From JABSOG01 sp041583135 (lineage in GTDB: Bacteria; Pseudomonadota; Gammaproteobacteria; Enterobacterales; Alteromonadaceae): 64,000 nt of DNA. This document shows, one piece after another, positions 17,436-29,900 of the stretch. The notes beneath the pieces are model-generated. The model did not search any database. It had not been told where the DNA came from and saw nothing but the letters and a program-made list of their open reading frames with translations. The stretch lies in the NCBI GenBank assembly GCA_041583135.1, contig JBFHGJ010000002.1, positions 62,001-126,000 of the forward strand, given 5' to 3'. Both the position numbers and the translations under genes were made by a program. Positions within the stretch are counted from its first letter, which is position 1, and each line of letters opens with the position of its first letter.

Positions 17436-20400
17436 CATCTTGTGTTGCAGTCATTTCGGTTTGCACTAGCGCCGCCAATGCCACTTGCTTGTCTATAAGC
17501 GCTGCTTGCGCAGCGAGGGTTTGGTGTTCGAACAAGGTTTTGACCGGCACATTGAGCTGCCAGTGAATTTGAATGTCGGTAGCAAGGCGAGTCGCCAGTA
17601 ATGAGTGACCACCGAGTTCGAAAAAGTTATCGTTGCGACCGACTGACGCGATACCCAATAGGGATTGCCACAACTGGGCAAGACGCACCTCGTTTTGCCC
17701 TATCGGCGCGGCAAATTGCACCTTAGGTCTGAGCTGGTCGGCATCTGGCAGGTTGGCACTATCGACCTTGCCGTTTGGCAACCGTGGCATCGCATCCAAT
17801 GTCACAAATTGCGCCGGTTGCATATAGTCAGGCAATAACGCAATCAAATCCTCGGCAAGGGCATCGGTATCGGCATGACGATTATCAAACACACAATACG
17901 CCACCAGTCGTTGCGGTTCGCCACAAGCCAAAACAACCGCTTCACTGACGCCGCCTAAGCTTGAGATCACCTTGGCAATCTCATCAGGCTCGATGCGATA
18001 ACCGTTGAGTTTGACCTGTTTGTCGGCGCGACCGACAAACACCAACTGTCCGCTGCGACGCCAGTATGCGAGATCACCACTGTCATACAAACGCCCCATT
18101 GAGGTCTCGATGAATGTCTGTTGACTCAATTCGGGTTGACCGAGATAGCCACGGGCTAAAGTCGCTCCGCCGATATACAATCGCCCGGTAACGCCCATTG
18201 GTACCGGCTGCATATATTTATCGAGCACCCATAAACGCGCATGTCCCGGCGAACGTCCAATTGACAGATTATCGGCTAGGCAGTCACCTTCTACCTTGCG
18301 GCAACTGCTCCACACCGCCGCTTCTGTTGGACCATATTCGTTATATAAGTCGCACTCACCCTGCCATTGGTTGTCATGCGCTGCGATAACCTCAGCGCTC
18401 AAGGCTTCACCCCCCACCAAAATGCCTTGCAATGACTCGCTCAGCTGGGCGCTGCGAGCCTGATCGCCGCTGTGACGCAGCACATGCAACATTTCACGGT
18501 ACAAAGAAGGAATACACATCAAATAACCGATGCGGTGCTTTGCCAAACCATCCAGTAACGCATCCGGCGATGTCAGTTCTTCTTCACTGGCAATAAGCAG
18601 CTTCGCTCCGCTGGCCAAAGTCCACCAAATACCGCCGATAGAAATATCAAAAGCAATGGAGCTGACCAAACCAAAGCCAACTTTAGGGCTATCGTAAAAG
18701 GCCATTCTATCGGCCGTTGACGCGCCAATTGCGCCGTGAGAGACCATCACCCCTTTTGGCTTGCCGGTTGAACCCGAGGTGTAAATAACATACGCCAAGT
18801 GGCTCGGCTGCAATGCCTCTAGCGATAGATTGTCACCGCTGTGTTGGCCGAACAAGGTGTCAAACTCGGCCAAATTCAACCACTGGGCAGTTGCCTGCGA
18901 TGGCGCGTTGTCAAAACACAAAGCCACCTTGGCCTGACAGTCGGCCAAAATGCCTTCAATACGCGCCGCCGGATATGCCGGATCGACCGGCACACAAGCG
19001 CCACCGGCCTTGGCAACCGCCAACATCGCCACAATCATCTCAACCGAGCGCGGCAAACAGATCAACACCAGCTCATCAGGACCAACGCCACGTGCACGCA
19101 GGCCACAGGCCAACTGGTTGGCTTTGCAATTTAGCTCGCCATAACTCATCTGCCGCTCGGCGCAAACCAACGCGATAGCGTCGCTACGCAGCTGGGCCTG
19201 TTGTTCGACCCATTGATGAATAAATCCGGGAGCAACCGGCCCAGGCTGGCTTTGCCCCCACTCAGTCACTAACTCAAGCTCGTTCTCGGCAATGCGATTG
19301 AGCTGACGTAAGTCCTGCTGTGGGTGCTTAACGACCCGTTTGGCAACCTCAGCAAAATGCGCGGCGAAACGTTCGATAGTCGATGCGTCGAATAGGTCGA
19401 GGGCATAAGTCCAGTTGATCTGTAGCCCTTCATTCACCTCGGCGATATCCAGCAGCAGATCAAAGGTTGCCACCGGGGTATTGTCACTGCCTTGGCTGAT
19501 GGCCAGACCCGGCAGCACCAGCTCGCTGGCGCGATTGTTTTGCATCACCATCATGATCTGACACAACGGACTATAGGCGGTTGAGCGCGGCACGTTTAAA
19601 CCATCGACCAGCACATCAAACGGCAATTGTTGGTGAGCATAGGCATCTAGCAAGGTTTCTCTTGAGCGCGTTAACAGCGCGGCAAAATCGGGGTTACCCT
19701 GTAAATTGCTACGCAGCACCAGATTATTGACAAAAAAGCCGACCAAAGGCGCCAGTTGGGCATGTTCGCGATTGGCAATGGTAGTGCCGATCACCACATC
19801 GTCTTCACCTGAGAAGCGCGATACCACACAACTCATCACCGCATGTAATACCATAAACAAACTGGCGCTGTGTTGTCTGGCGATTTGGTTTAGTCCATCA
19901 AGCGTTTGCATAGACAACAGCTGCTGATGAACAGCCCCACGGTAACTCGGCTGCGCCGGTCGTGGCTTATCTAGCGGCAATTGATGCACAGGGGCGATAC
20001 CCTTGAGTTTATCTCGCCAATATTGCAGCTGTTGCGCTTGCACTTCACCTTGTAGCCAGTTTCTTTGCCACAGGGCGTAGTCACGGTATTGGATCTCAAG
20101 ACAGGGTAAGCAAACCTCTTGACCTTGGCTCAAAGCGCCATAGAACTGACCCAGTTCTTCGGTCAAGATCCCCATCGACCAGCCGTCACTGGCAATATGA
20201 TGCAAGGTCAAAAACAACAAATGATGATCGTCGGCAAGTTTGAGCAAGTGACAACGCAACATTAAGTCGCGGCTTAAATCAAACGGTTGTTCGCTGCACT
20301 GTTTGGCCGCTTGCGCGACGGCGCTGGTCTGCTGTACGACATCGAGCGTACTGCAATCTTGCTCGGTCAAAGACAGTGTGTAGTCGCACAATACCCGTTG

Positions 20401-23400
20401 TACCACCTGTGCATCCTCACCAACAACATAGATGGTTCTCAGCACCTGATGACGTTCGATGATCTTTTCTAGCGTTTGGCGCAGCACAGACTGATTCAAC
20501 CGACCTGTCAACCGCAACGAATAGGGCATATTATAATGGTGACTATCCGGTTCGATTTGCGCCAGCAACCACAACCGTTGCTGTGCAAACGACAAAGGCA
20601 AGTCTTGCTGCGGTTGTGGCTCAATTGGCGGCAACTTGGTTTTTTCAGCGCGTAGCAAGGCGTTATCCAGCGCCTTGGGGGTTTGGTATTCAAACACCCA
20701 AGCAATCGGCACCTCCACCCCACGCTGTTGTCGCAAAGTCGCTGCCAACTCTGTCGCCAATAACGAATGGCCGCCAAGGGCGAAAAAGTTATCCTCGATA
20801 CCGACCCGCTCTCGTTGTAACAAACGCTGCCAGATCTCCACCATGTGCTGCTGGCTGTCGCTTTGTGGCGCTTGATATTGTGAGCCGCAGTCATCTGCAC
20901 CTTTCAACGCCTTCAAGGCTTTAAGGTCAACCTTACCATTAGCGGTCAGGGGCAAGCGTTCAACCGCTATAATGCTATCAGGCACCATAAAGCTCGGTAA
21001 TTGCGCACTTAAGTGGGCAAGTAAATCTGCTTTGTTCAATTCGCTGGCCACCACATAGGCCGCCAAGGTTTTGCCGTCATTGACGGCTGTCACTGCCGCC
21101 CCTTCAACACCGGCAAAAAGGCCGATTTGACGACAGACTTCTTCGGCCTCGATACGATAACCGCGCACTTTGAGCTGCTGATCACAGCGGCCGTAGTAAT
21201 GCAGCAAGCCATCGGCGCCGACGCGCACCAAATCGCCACTGCGATAGCATTTGCCGCTGCCACCAAAACTATCATCAATAAACTGCTCGGCGGTGATCTG
21301 CGGCTGATTGACATAACCCAAAGCCACACCGGCGCCGGCAATGCACAACTCACCAATCGCGCCTGTCGGTACTGGCCGACAGTTATCGTCAAGCACGTAT
21401 AGGCGCGTATTGACGATGGGCAGACCAATAGCGACACCGCTTTGCTCTAATCGGGTTTGACTATCAATCTGATGCCAGCTACAGCCGACAACGGTTTCAG
21501 TCGGCCCATATTCGTTGATGATGGTGCCCTGTGGCAGCCATTGTCTGAAAACCTTTCTTGCTTGCTCGGCATGAAGTTGCTCACCACCGACGACCAAAAG
21601 ATGGCCTTGGGCAGCAACCTTATCGGCCGGTAACCAGTCGCTTAAGGCATCTAAATGCGCTGGGGTGACTTTGAATACCCAAGGAGCATTGGCTTGTATC
21701 AAGCTATTGGCCAGCGCTTCGATGCGATCATTGCCCTCGGGCAATAATTCAACCGTCAAACCACAATACAAAGGTGCAAGCAAAGTGGTTAAAGTCGCGT
21801 CAAAGCTCAAAGATGAACTGACCACGCCGCCGCGTTTGCCCTGAAAATACTGACTTTTGCAATGTTCAAGGTAATTCACCAATCCGCGATGCTTAATTTG
21901 TACGCCTTTTGGCTTACCGGTCGAACCTGAGGTAAACATGACATAAGCCAAATCGTTGTTGCTGGCCTCAAACGTCGGCTGCGAGCTGCGGGCCTTGCAA
22001 TCAACTATTTGACAAGCAGACGGCAGCAAGTGACTGTAGGCATCGCTCGATACAACCGTCTGCACCGCAGCGGTTTCAATCATGTACTCAATGCGCGCCT
22101 TTGGATACTCGGGATCGAGGGGCAAATAGGCAGCACCGCTTTTGGCAATAGCCAATAGTGCCACCACCATATCGATACCGCTGGGTAGGCAAAGCCCAAC
22201 CACTTGAGCGGTTTTATTTGATTGCTCTCCCAGCACCGCCGCCAAGCCGTTGGCCTGCGCCTCTAGCTCGGCATAGGTGAGTTGGTATTGACCCATTTGA
22301 AGCGCAATAAGCTGCGGCTGCTTTTGGGCATAGACGCTTATCGGTTGGTAAAAGGCACTTGGCATAGCGGAGGTATCTTGCCTTTGTCCTTGCAAACCAT
22401 GGACTGCTGGCATACTCAGCTCGCTCAAGGTTTTACTTGAGTCGCAGGCGACCGCTTTGAGCAATTGTTCAAACGCCCCCGCCATGGCTTTAATCGACCA
22501 AGATTCAAACAAGTCAGTGGCATACTCCCACGCTATCTCTAAACCTTGTTCGGTTTCACCAATATCGACATTCAAATCAAACTTGGCAAAATGACTGTCG
22601 CTCGGCAGGTGCGCCAATTGCAGTTGTGGCAACTGCAATTGTCCCGACTGGTTGTTTTGCAACACCAGCATCACTTGGAACAAAGGGTTATGACTTAAAC
22701 TCCGCGCCGGTTGCAACTGCTCGACAATCAGATCAAAGGGCACCTGTTGATGCTCATATGCCCTACGCAAGGTTTGCTTTGATTGTGCCAGTAGCTGGTC
22801 AAAGGAAGGATCACCACTTAAATCGTTGCGCACAACCAAGGTATTGACAAAAAACCCGACCAAAGGCGCCAATTCATCTTGTTCACGGTTGGCTATAGGC
22901 GTGCCGAGCACAATGTCTTTTTGCGCAGAAAACTGACCAAGTACCGCCGACAATGCCGCATTGAGCAACATGAACAGCGTCGCATCATGGCTTAAACACA
23001 GCGCATTGAGCGCCTTGAGCGTTGCTTGGTCGATGCGATGACGCCAGACGTCGCCATGTTGCGACAATATCTTCGGCCGAGGCTTATCAAGCGGCAACTG
23101 ATGGGTTTGCGGTAAGTCGGCCAGTTGTTTGACCCAGTAGTCTAACCCGCGTTTTAGATTATCGCCTTCAAGGTACTCACGTTGCCACTGGGCATACTGA
23201 CAATATTGCAGCGGCAGCGGTGGCAACGCCGTGGATTGATTTTCAACTTGCGCTCGATACAACGCGCCGAGTTCTTCAATCAACACCCCCATCGACCAGC
23301 CGTCGGAGGCAATATGATGGGCGGTCATCAACAGCAGCCATTGACCTTCACTCAGGCTAACCAAACAGGCTCTGAGCATATAATCGTTGGCCAAATCAAA

Positions 23401-23949
23401 AGGTTTCGCCGCCGCTTGGCGAGCCAGCAGTGCCACCTCGGCTTGACGGGCATGTTCATCGAGATGACTAAGGTCAATCTGTTCAATGGCAAAATCAGCC
23501 ATTTCCAGTAAAGCCAAACGGGCATGACCTTGCTCATCGGCGCGATAAACCGTGCGTAGCACCTGATGGCGCTCGATAATACCGCAAAGCGCGGCAGTTA
23601 ATGCCTGTTCGTTGAGCTGTCCGCTTAAGGTCAACGCCAGTGGCATATGGTATTGCGCCCCACCCGGCTGCATCTGTTCGATAAGCCACAAACGTTGCTG
23701 GGCAAAAGACAGCGGATACTCGGCGGTATCTAACAACGGGCGGTCCAAATCGATCGCCAGCTTGTTTCCGGCTGCCGCCTTTTGCAGATAAGCGATGATC
23801 TGCTCTTTGGCGGCGACTATCTGCGCCTTGGTTTGGCTATCGATGGCTTTGAGGTTGCCTTCGATAACCAGCTTGCCCTCAAGGGTTTTCACCTTAACCC
23901 CTAAGTCCACCAATTTAAACAATAGTGCTTCTACTGCTACAGCACCCAT
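17410..23949 (-). CDS. NRPS protein D: modules 8 and 9, C-A-T-C-A-T
   Basis: This is a 2,179-aa bimodular protein. Residues 1-57 are a TubC/betaHD docking domain (ALLFKLVDLGVKVKTLEGKL). C8 has HHIASDG at about 213; A8 has FTSGSTG at about 673; T8 has GGHS at about 1060; C9 has HHIASDG at about 1251; A9 at about 1726; T9 at about 2115. Both C domains look L-accepting. A8 code DATKVGEVGK matches the Asn signature (DLTKVGEVGK type), so Asn is likely. A9 code DIGMLGEVWK is unfamiliar; Ile236, Gly301 and Trp331 recall glycine codes such as DILQLGLIWK, so Gly is a weak guess. The C-terminal tail EGEEEWLI is a short acidic docking motif for protein E. ATG 23949 lies inside gene C behind AAGGAGA. Confidence 0.95.
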   Translation of the reverse strand: MGAVAVEALLFKLVDLGVKVKTLEGKLVIEGNLKAIDSQTKAQIVAAKEQIIAYLQKAAAGNKLAIDLDRPLLDTAEYPLSFAQQRLWLIEQMQPGGAQYHMPLALTLSGQLNEQALTAALCGIIERHQVLRTVYRADEQGHARLALLEMADFAIEQIDLSHLDEHARQAEVALLARQAAAKPFDLANDYMLRACLVSLSEGQWLLLMTAHHIASDGWSMGVLIEELGALYRAQVENQSTALPPLPLQYCQYAQWQREYLEGDNLKRGLDYWVKQLADLPQTHQLPLDKPRPKILSQHGDVWRHRIDQATLKALNALCLSHDATLFMLLNAALSAVLGQFSAQKDIVLGTPIANREQDELAPLVGFFVNTLVVRNDLSGDPSFDQLLAQSKQTLRRAYEHQQVPFDLIVEQLQPARSLSHNPLFQVMLVLQNNQSGQLQLPQLQLAHLPSDSHFAKFDLNVDIGETEQGLEIAWEYATDLFESWSIKAMAGAFEQLLKAVACDSSKTLSELSMPAVHGLQGQRQDTSAMPSAFYQPISVYAQKQPQLIALQMGQYQLTYAELEAQANGLAAVLGEQSNKTAQVVGLCLPSGIDMVVALLAIAKSGAAYLPLDPEYPKARIEYMIETAAVQTVVSSDAYSHLLPSACQIVDCKARSSQPTFEASNNDLAYVMFTSGSTGKPKGVQIKHRGLVNYLEHCKSQYFQGKRGGVVSSSLSFDATLTTLLAPLYCGLTVELLPEGNDRIEALANSLIQANAPWVFKVTPAHLDALSDWLPADKVAAQGHLLVVGGEQLHAEQARKVFRQWLPQGTIINEYGPTETVVGCSWHQIDSQTRLEQSGVAIGLPIVNTRLYVLDDNCRPVPTGAIGELCIAGAGVALGYVNQPQITAEQFIDDSFGGSGKCYRSGDLVRVGADGLLHYYGRCDQQLKVRGYRIEAEEVCRQIGLFAGVEGAAVTAVNDGKTLAAYVVASELNKADLLAHLSAQLPSFMVPDSIIAVERLPLTANGKVDLKALKALKGADDCGSQYQAPQSDSQQHMVEIWQRLLQRERVGIEDNFFALGGHSLLATELAATLRQQRGVEVPIAWVFEYQTPKALDNALLRAEKTKLPPIEPQPQQDLPLSFAQQRLWLLAQIEPDSHHYNMPYSLRLTGRLNQSVLRQTLEKIIERHQVLRTIYVVGEDAQVVQRVLCDYTLSLTEQDCSTLDVVQQTSAVAQAAKQCSEQPFDLSRDLMLRCHLLKLADDHHLLFLTLHHIASDGWSMGILTEELGQFYGALSQGQEVCLPCLEIQYRDYALWQRNWLQGEVQAQQLQYWRDKLKGIAPVHQLPLDKPRPAQPSYRGAVHQQLLSMQTLDGLNQIARQHSASLFMVLHAVMSCVVSRFSGEDDVVIGTTIANREHAQLAPLVGFFVNNLVLRSNLQGNPDFAALLTRSRETLLDAYAHQQLPFDVLVDGLNVPRSTAYSPLCQIMMVMQNNRASELVLPGLAISQGSDNTPVATFDLLLDIAEVNEGLQINWTYALDLFDASTIERFAAHFAEVAKRVVKHPQQDLRQLNRIAENELELVTEWGQSQPGPVAPGFIHQWVEQQAQLRSDAIALVCAERQMSYGELNCKANQLACGLRARGVGPDELVLICLPRSVEMIVAMLAVAKAGGACVPVDPAYPAARIEGILADCQAKVALCFDNAPSQATAQWLNLAEFDTLFGQHSGDNLSLEALQPSHLAYVIYTSGSTGKPKGVMVSHGAIGASTADRMAFYDSPKVGFGLVSSIAFDISIGGIWWTLASGAKLLIASEEELTSPDALLDGLAKHRIGYLMCIPSLYREMLHVLRHSGDQARSAQLSESLQGILVGGEALSAEVIAAHDNQWQGECDLYNEYGPTEAAVWSSCRKVEGDCLADNLSIGRSPGHARLWVLDKYMQPVPMGVTGRLYIGGATLARGYLGQPELSQQTFIETSMGRLYDSGDLAYWRRSGQLVFVGRADKQVKLNGYRIEPDEIAKVISSLGGVSEAVVLACGEPQRLVAYCVFDNRHADTDALAEDLIALLPDYMQPAQFVTLDAMPRLPNGKVDSANLPDADQLRPKVQFAAPIGQNEVRLAQLWQSLLGIASVGRNDNFFELGGHSLLATRLATDIQIHWQLNVPVKTLFEHQTLAAQAALIDKQVALAALVQTEMTATQDEGEEEWLI

Positions 23950-23962
23950 TGATCGTCTCCTT
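23937..23962 (-). promoter_or_regulatory. Coupled stop/start junction of NRPS C and D
   Basis: The last codons of gene C (QEGDDQWVL, stop) contain AAGGAGA at 23956-23962. The ATG of gene D (23947-23949) is made of the last A of CAA plus the TG of the Trp codon TGG, six bases after the Shine-Dalgarno site. The overlap is 13 bases, the same geometry as at the D/E junction. Confidence 0.82.
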
Positions 23963-26900
23963 CTTGATCAGAACACTCACTATCGAGCATCTCGGCGAGT
24001 TTTTGTCTGTTGTCTAAATAAGCGGCCAATTCTCCGGCGCTGGGATGGTCAAATACCGCTGCCACCTGAATGTCCAAGTCAAATTGGCTGCGCAGCCTAG
24101 CCACCAGCTTGGTCGCCAACAAAGAGTGACCGCCAATTTCAAAGAAATGGTCGTTCAGACCAACCCGCTCAAGGCCCAACAACGACTGCCACAGTTCACA
24201 GATCTTACGCTCAAGCTCGCTTTGCGGCGCGACGTATTGCCTTGATTGAACAATGGAAAAATCCGGTAACGGCAGCGCCTTGCGGTCTACCTTGCCGTTG
24301 GCGGTAAGCGGCAATTTGTCCAGCACCACAAAGGCAGAAGGCACCATAAACGGCGGCAATGATTGTTTGAGCGCAGCGCGCACTTCCATTACCAACTGAT
24401 TGTTGCCTACCGCATTTAGCGGCTCATTGGCATGGGTGGCATACGCCAAATGCGCCCTGTTGCCGACCAAGGTATAGGCCGAGCAATCGATGCCAACCGG
24501 CAACAACCACAAATCGAAGAAGCACGGGCCTTTGGCCTCGCTCCAAGTCAGTTGGTAAGGGCGTGCACAGTCGTTTGCCATGGCCAGAATGTCGGCCACG
24601 GCAACACTGTTGCGTTGGTGCTTATTGAGCTGTGCCACGGTCAATTGTCGCTGGTCTTCTAGCAGCGCTTCTAAGCTTTGAATATCAAAACTGTTATCCA
24701 GTCTGCTGTTGGGAATGGCTTCAATCAGTAGCGCTTGGTCGGCCGCTAGACCTTCGCACAGTGCCGCCACTGACGCGCCATCAACCCACGAGGTGCGACG
24801 CCATGTCGGTTGCGCCGCACTTTTTTCATCATCGACGCAGATCACCACATCATAGCGATAGCAGGTCATTTCATTGTCGTTGTCAGCCGCTTTGACGCTA
24901 ATTTTTACGTCTTTGATCCGCGCCAATCGGTTGGCCAAGTCGTAGAAGAACGATGGCGCCACAAACAGTTCGTTTTCTGCCTTTGCATGGTTGTAGATGC
25001 GCGCCGTCAACTCAGCCACAGGCGTGTCTGCATCACTCTTAAACAAGGTGATGGCGCTGTGGAAATGCTCCAGCAAATCAAAGTTCAACACATCACCGAC
25101 AATCACCTGCCCGCGACCGGCAATGGCGCCGACGGCCTTTTCGAGGACCTCGGCAAGATACTGCTGATGGGGGAAATACTGACTGACAGAGTTAAGCACT
25201 ATGGTATCGACCGTTTCACCGACCAAAGGCGTAAAGTCGAGGGCTTGTGCCTGCTCCACTTTGACCCCTTGGGTTTGCGCCAACACGTTACGTAAGCGCG
25301 TTACCACAGTCTGTGAAAAATCACTGGCAATATACTGTTCACACTGCTTATGCAAACGATGCAACAACAAGCCAGTACCACAGCCAATCTCATATACCCG
25401 CTTGGGTTTGTTGGCCATGATCAACGCAACGGTTTGCTCAACCCAATCGCGCATTTGTCCTGCATCAATTGGCTGACCGTCAAAGCTGCTGGCCCAGCCG
25501 GAAATATCAAAGTAGTCATCCTGTCCTTGGTTGCTGTAGGCTTGGTCGAATACCCCTTCCCATAAGGCTACTTGGTCAAGCTCGGCCTCATCCTGATTGG
25601 CCAAGGTGTGCGCTTCATCGGCCACCAAATATCCGGCCAATTGTTTGCCTTGGTCATTAAGATCACAAGCAATGACGACCGTATCGTTAACGCCATCGCA
25701 GCTGCGGATAGCCGACTCGATTTCACCGGGTTCAATTCTAAACCCGCGAATTTTAACTTGGTTGTCGATACGGCCTAAAAACTCCAACTTGCCGTCTTGC
25801 AGACGACGCACCAGATCGCCGGTACGGTACATCTTGCTACCCGGGACAAACGGATCTGCGACAAATTGCGCAGCGCTCAAGGCCGCTTGACCAAGATAGC
25901 CGAGGCTCACCCCCATACCGCCGACGCACAGCTCACCGGCAACACCGATAGGCTGTAACTGACCGTCATCAGCCAACACATAAGTGCGGGCGTGCGGTAG
26001 GCCATAGCCTATCACCGAGCCGTTGTAGCTTTGCGCGGCACGAGAGGCAAAATGACAGGTAGACAATATCGTCGCTTCCGTCGGGCCGTACAGTTCAATA
26101 ATTTCAGCGTGATCAAAGGTTTGCTTAAGCTCGGCAATCAGACCGGCGGTCACTTGGTCACCGCCGACAAAGATCTGGCGAATGCCCTTAAATAGCCTTG
26201 CCGCAGTGTCATCTGCTGCGGCAAACTGCGCCAGCTCGTTCATCAGGCTCGGCACCGCATGTAATAAAGTACAGCGGCTTAAAGCGCGTGCCAGCTCAGG
26301 CAAGTCTAACAATTGAGCCTTAGGCACCATCACCAAGGTGCCGCCATTAAACAGCGGCAGACCGATTTCAACCAGCGAAATATCAAAGGCATTGGAGGCC
26401 AGCATGGCCATCGCATCGCTGGACTTGATATCAAACAACTGGCCAAGTCCGGTCAATACCGCAACCAAGTTGCCATGGGGCACCATCACCCCTTTGGGTC
26501 TGCCGGTTGAGCCAGAGGTATAAATGACATACCCTAAATCGTTCGGGCCGACATCAACGCCAAGGGGCGCATCGCTTATATTCTCAAGTTGCTCCAGAAC
26601 CACCGACGGCGCCGAACTCAAAGCCGCCAGCCCCTTGAGCGCCTTGCTGGTGACGACCATTTTGGCGTTGGAATCACTGAGGATATATTCAATTCGCTCT
26701 TGGGGATAAGCCGGGTCTACCGGCACATAAGCGGCGCCGGATTTGAATATGCCCATCATCGCCACTATCATTTCACAGCTGCGATCTAGACACAGGGCAA
26801 CCAAATCCCCGGGCACGACACCTGAGGCTGCCAACGCCTGTGCCAGACGGTTGGCGCGGCGGTTCAGTTGGTCGTAAGTTAGACTTTGCGTCGCGTCGGT

Positions 26901-29900
26901 TAGCGCCAGTGCCTCAGGTGTTTGCGCGACTTGGCGTTCAAACAGCTGATGAATGGCCATCAATTGCGGCGGGGTTTGATAGCTTTGGTCGTAAGCGACA
27001 AGCAGCTTCGCTTTTTCCTCGTCATCGACAAGGCCCAAAGACGCCACCGGCCTTTGTGGATCTTCAGCCATTTGTTGTAAAACAAAGCGCAAGTGCGCCA
27101 TCAATCGCTCTACCGCTTGGCTTTGCAACTTCTCGCCGCGATACCCCAAACGCAACTGCAAGCTGTCGCTCGGCAATACCGCCAAGGTCAAATCATAGTT
27201 GGTTTCATCATCGGCAACGGCATCTTCAACCACTAGCTCATCTTCAGCCCCCTTCGATTGCACTTGCTCATCAAGGGGATAGTTTTCAAACACCACCAAG
27301 GTATTGAACAATTCTACCGCGCCGCGAATGCCACTGAGCTTTTGCACTTGTGCCAGCGGCAAATAACCGTACTTGTTGCGCTCAATCGCTTGCTGGTGCA
27401 ACTGCTGTAGCCATAGTACCAAAGGCTGAGCGGTAGCATCGCTTGCGCCAAAGTCAATACACACAGGCAAGGTATTGATAAACAAACCGACCATATTTTC
27501 AACGCCGTGCAGGTCGGCAGGACGGCCCGCCACGGTTTCGCCGAATATAACCTTTTGCTCAGAGCAGTAACGTCTTAACAGATAACCCCAAGCCCCTTGA
27601 ATAACAGTATTCAACGTGGTTTTGCTCAGCGCCGCCAACTGTTTAAGCTCGGCGCTTAGCTCATCACCTAAATCAACATAGGCATAACGGCTCCCAGGGC
27701 TGGCTTGAGCGGGCGTGACCTGCTCTAGTTCAATCGAGGTCGGTGAAACAACATCAGACAACAAGCCTTGCCAATAGGCTTTGGCCGCCTGTTCAGACTG
27801 CGCCGCCAGCCAGTTAAGATAATCGCGATAACGCGGTGCTGGCGCCAGCTGGGCCTGAGTGTCAGTGAGCAAGGCGCGGTAGCAACGGATCACCTCTGAA
27901 AAGACAATTTGAGTTGACCAACCGTCGGTGAGTGCATGGTGTGAACTCCACAGCAGACGGTGATGGTGTTCGCCATCACGCACCAAGGTCATGCGCATCA
28001 GCGGCGCCTGAGTCGCATCAAAGCCAAGGCTTCTATCTTGGCGCAGCAAATCTTGGTATTGACGCTGACAGGCGACCTCATCAAGCTCGCGCCAGTCAAA
28101 GATCTGCCAGTTAAGCTGCGCTTGTGATACCACCAACTGATGATTGCTGTCACCGACAAAGGCGGTGCGGAAAATATCATGGCGTTCCACCACCGCTTGC
28201 CACGCCTGTTTAAAAGCATCGACCTCAAGCTTGCCACGCAGGGCGAGATCCATCTGTAACACATAGGTTTCGCTGCCCATATCACTGTGGAACAACATGC
28301 CCTGCTGCATTGGCGTAGACGGATAGAGGTCGCTCAGTTGAGGATAGCTTTGTGCCAGAGTTTTTAGCTCGGCAACCTCGCAACAGACCAACGGAAAATC
28401 GCTCGGTGTCGGTTGACCGACACCGGCGGTTTGACAATGATTAATGATACGCTCTAGCTGCGTCACAACATCAAGGGCCAAGTCAGACATGGTTTGCGCG
28501 TGATATTGCTCGCTATTGTGATCAATGCTCAGTTGCAACTGACCATCAAGGACCATGGCGGTCACTTCAAGCAAATGACCACGGCGCTGGGCGAGACTGA
28601 TATTGTCACCGCTTGGGGCATCAAGTGGCGTAAACTCGCCACTGTCTAAGTTATCGAGCTGACCTAAATAGTTAAACAACACCTCGATGTCGCAATCGGC
28701 TTCAACGATATCGTTATCTTGCACAATCTCTCGCAACACACCAAAGCTCAAACCGCTGTGCGGCAGCGCTCGGCATTGCTCTTTAACGGTAATAATGACG
28801 TCATTGAGGCACTCAGGATTGTCACAGACAAGCAGCTGCGGATAATAGCTGGTAAACCAGCCGACGGTAGCCGACACATCAGGCGCGCCATCTTCGACCG
28901 GTCGGCCATGACCTTCCATTGCCAGACGCTGAGCGCTCGCACCAGAGAATCGATACAACGCCAAATACAACGCGGCAAGCAACAACTCTTGGCTGTCTGT
29001 GCGATAGCTTTTGCCTGCTTGAGTCAACCATTGAGCGGTCAAATCGGCGCTGAGGCTCGCCGTAGCCACACTTGAGCGGGCAACAGTCAAATCAACTGCC
29101 GAGTTGTGATCTTTCGGCAAAGCCGGCACATCAGCGCTTAACTGCTTAAGCCAGTAGGCTTTATCCTGTGGCGCCCTGTCACGGGCAAAATCTTCAAGCC
29201 ACGCTGAAAATTGCGCAATAGACGCAGGTCTTGCGGCCAACGCTATCGTTTGCGCGCCGCTCAATTGGCGATAGCCCTCGGCCAAATCGGCCAACAACAC
29301 ACGCCACGAAACACCATCGACAACCAAATGGTGAGCTAAAAACAACAAGCACTGTTCACCATTGTCTAAGCCAATCAAAGCGGCCTTAAACAAAGGTCCT
29401 TTTGCCAAATCAAACTGTGGTTGCAGTGTATTGCCAAGGGCTTGCAATTGAGACAGTTGCAGCGCAGATTGGCTGTGATCTAACACTGCATTTGCCATAA
29501 AGTCACTATCGAGGGTTTGATAAACCCCTTGCTGCTCGGCAAAGGTTAAACGCAGCGCGTCGTGTCTTTCATACACCGCGCTAACCAGCAGTTTCAATTG
29601 CGCAACTGTTAACGACGATGGCGCTTTGACCAACACCGACTGATTGTAGTGATGACCATCAACATCGATGCTGCGCCACCATCTGTTTTGCAAAGGTAAA
29701 AGCGGTTGAATACCTTCGCTCGCCTTTTGTTCGATAGTGCTGCGCTGCACTTCGGCGACTTTAGCCGCCAGCTCGGCAATGCTCTGATGACGGAAAAGAT
29801 CCTGACCGCTCAAGGCCATGCCTGCTTTATTGGCCTGTGCCACCACCTGAATCGATAAAATTGAGTCGCCACCAAGGGCAAAGAAGTTGTCATTGATGCC

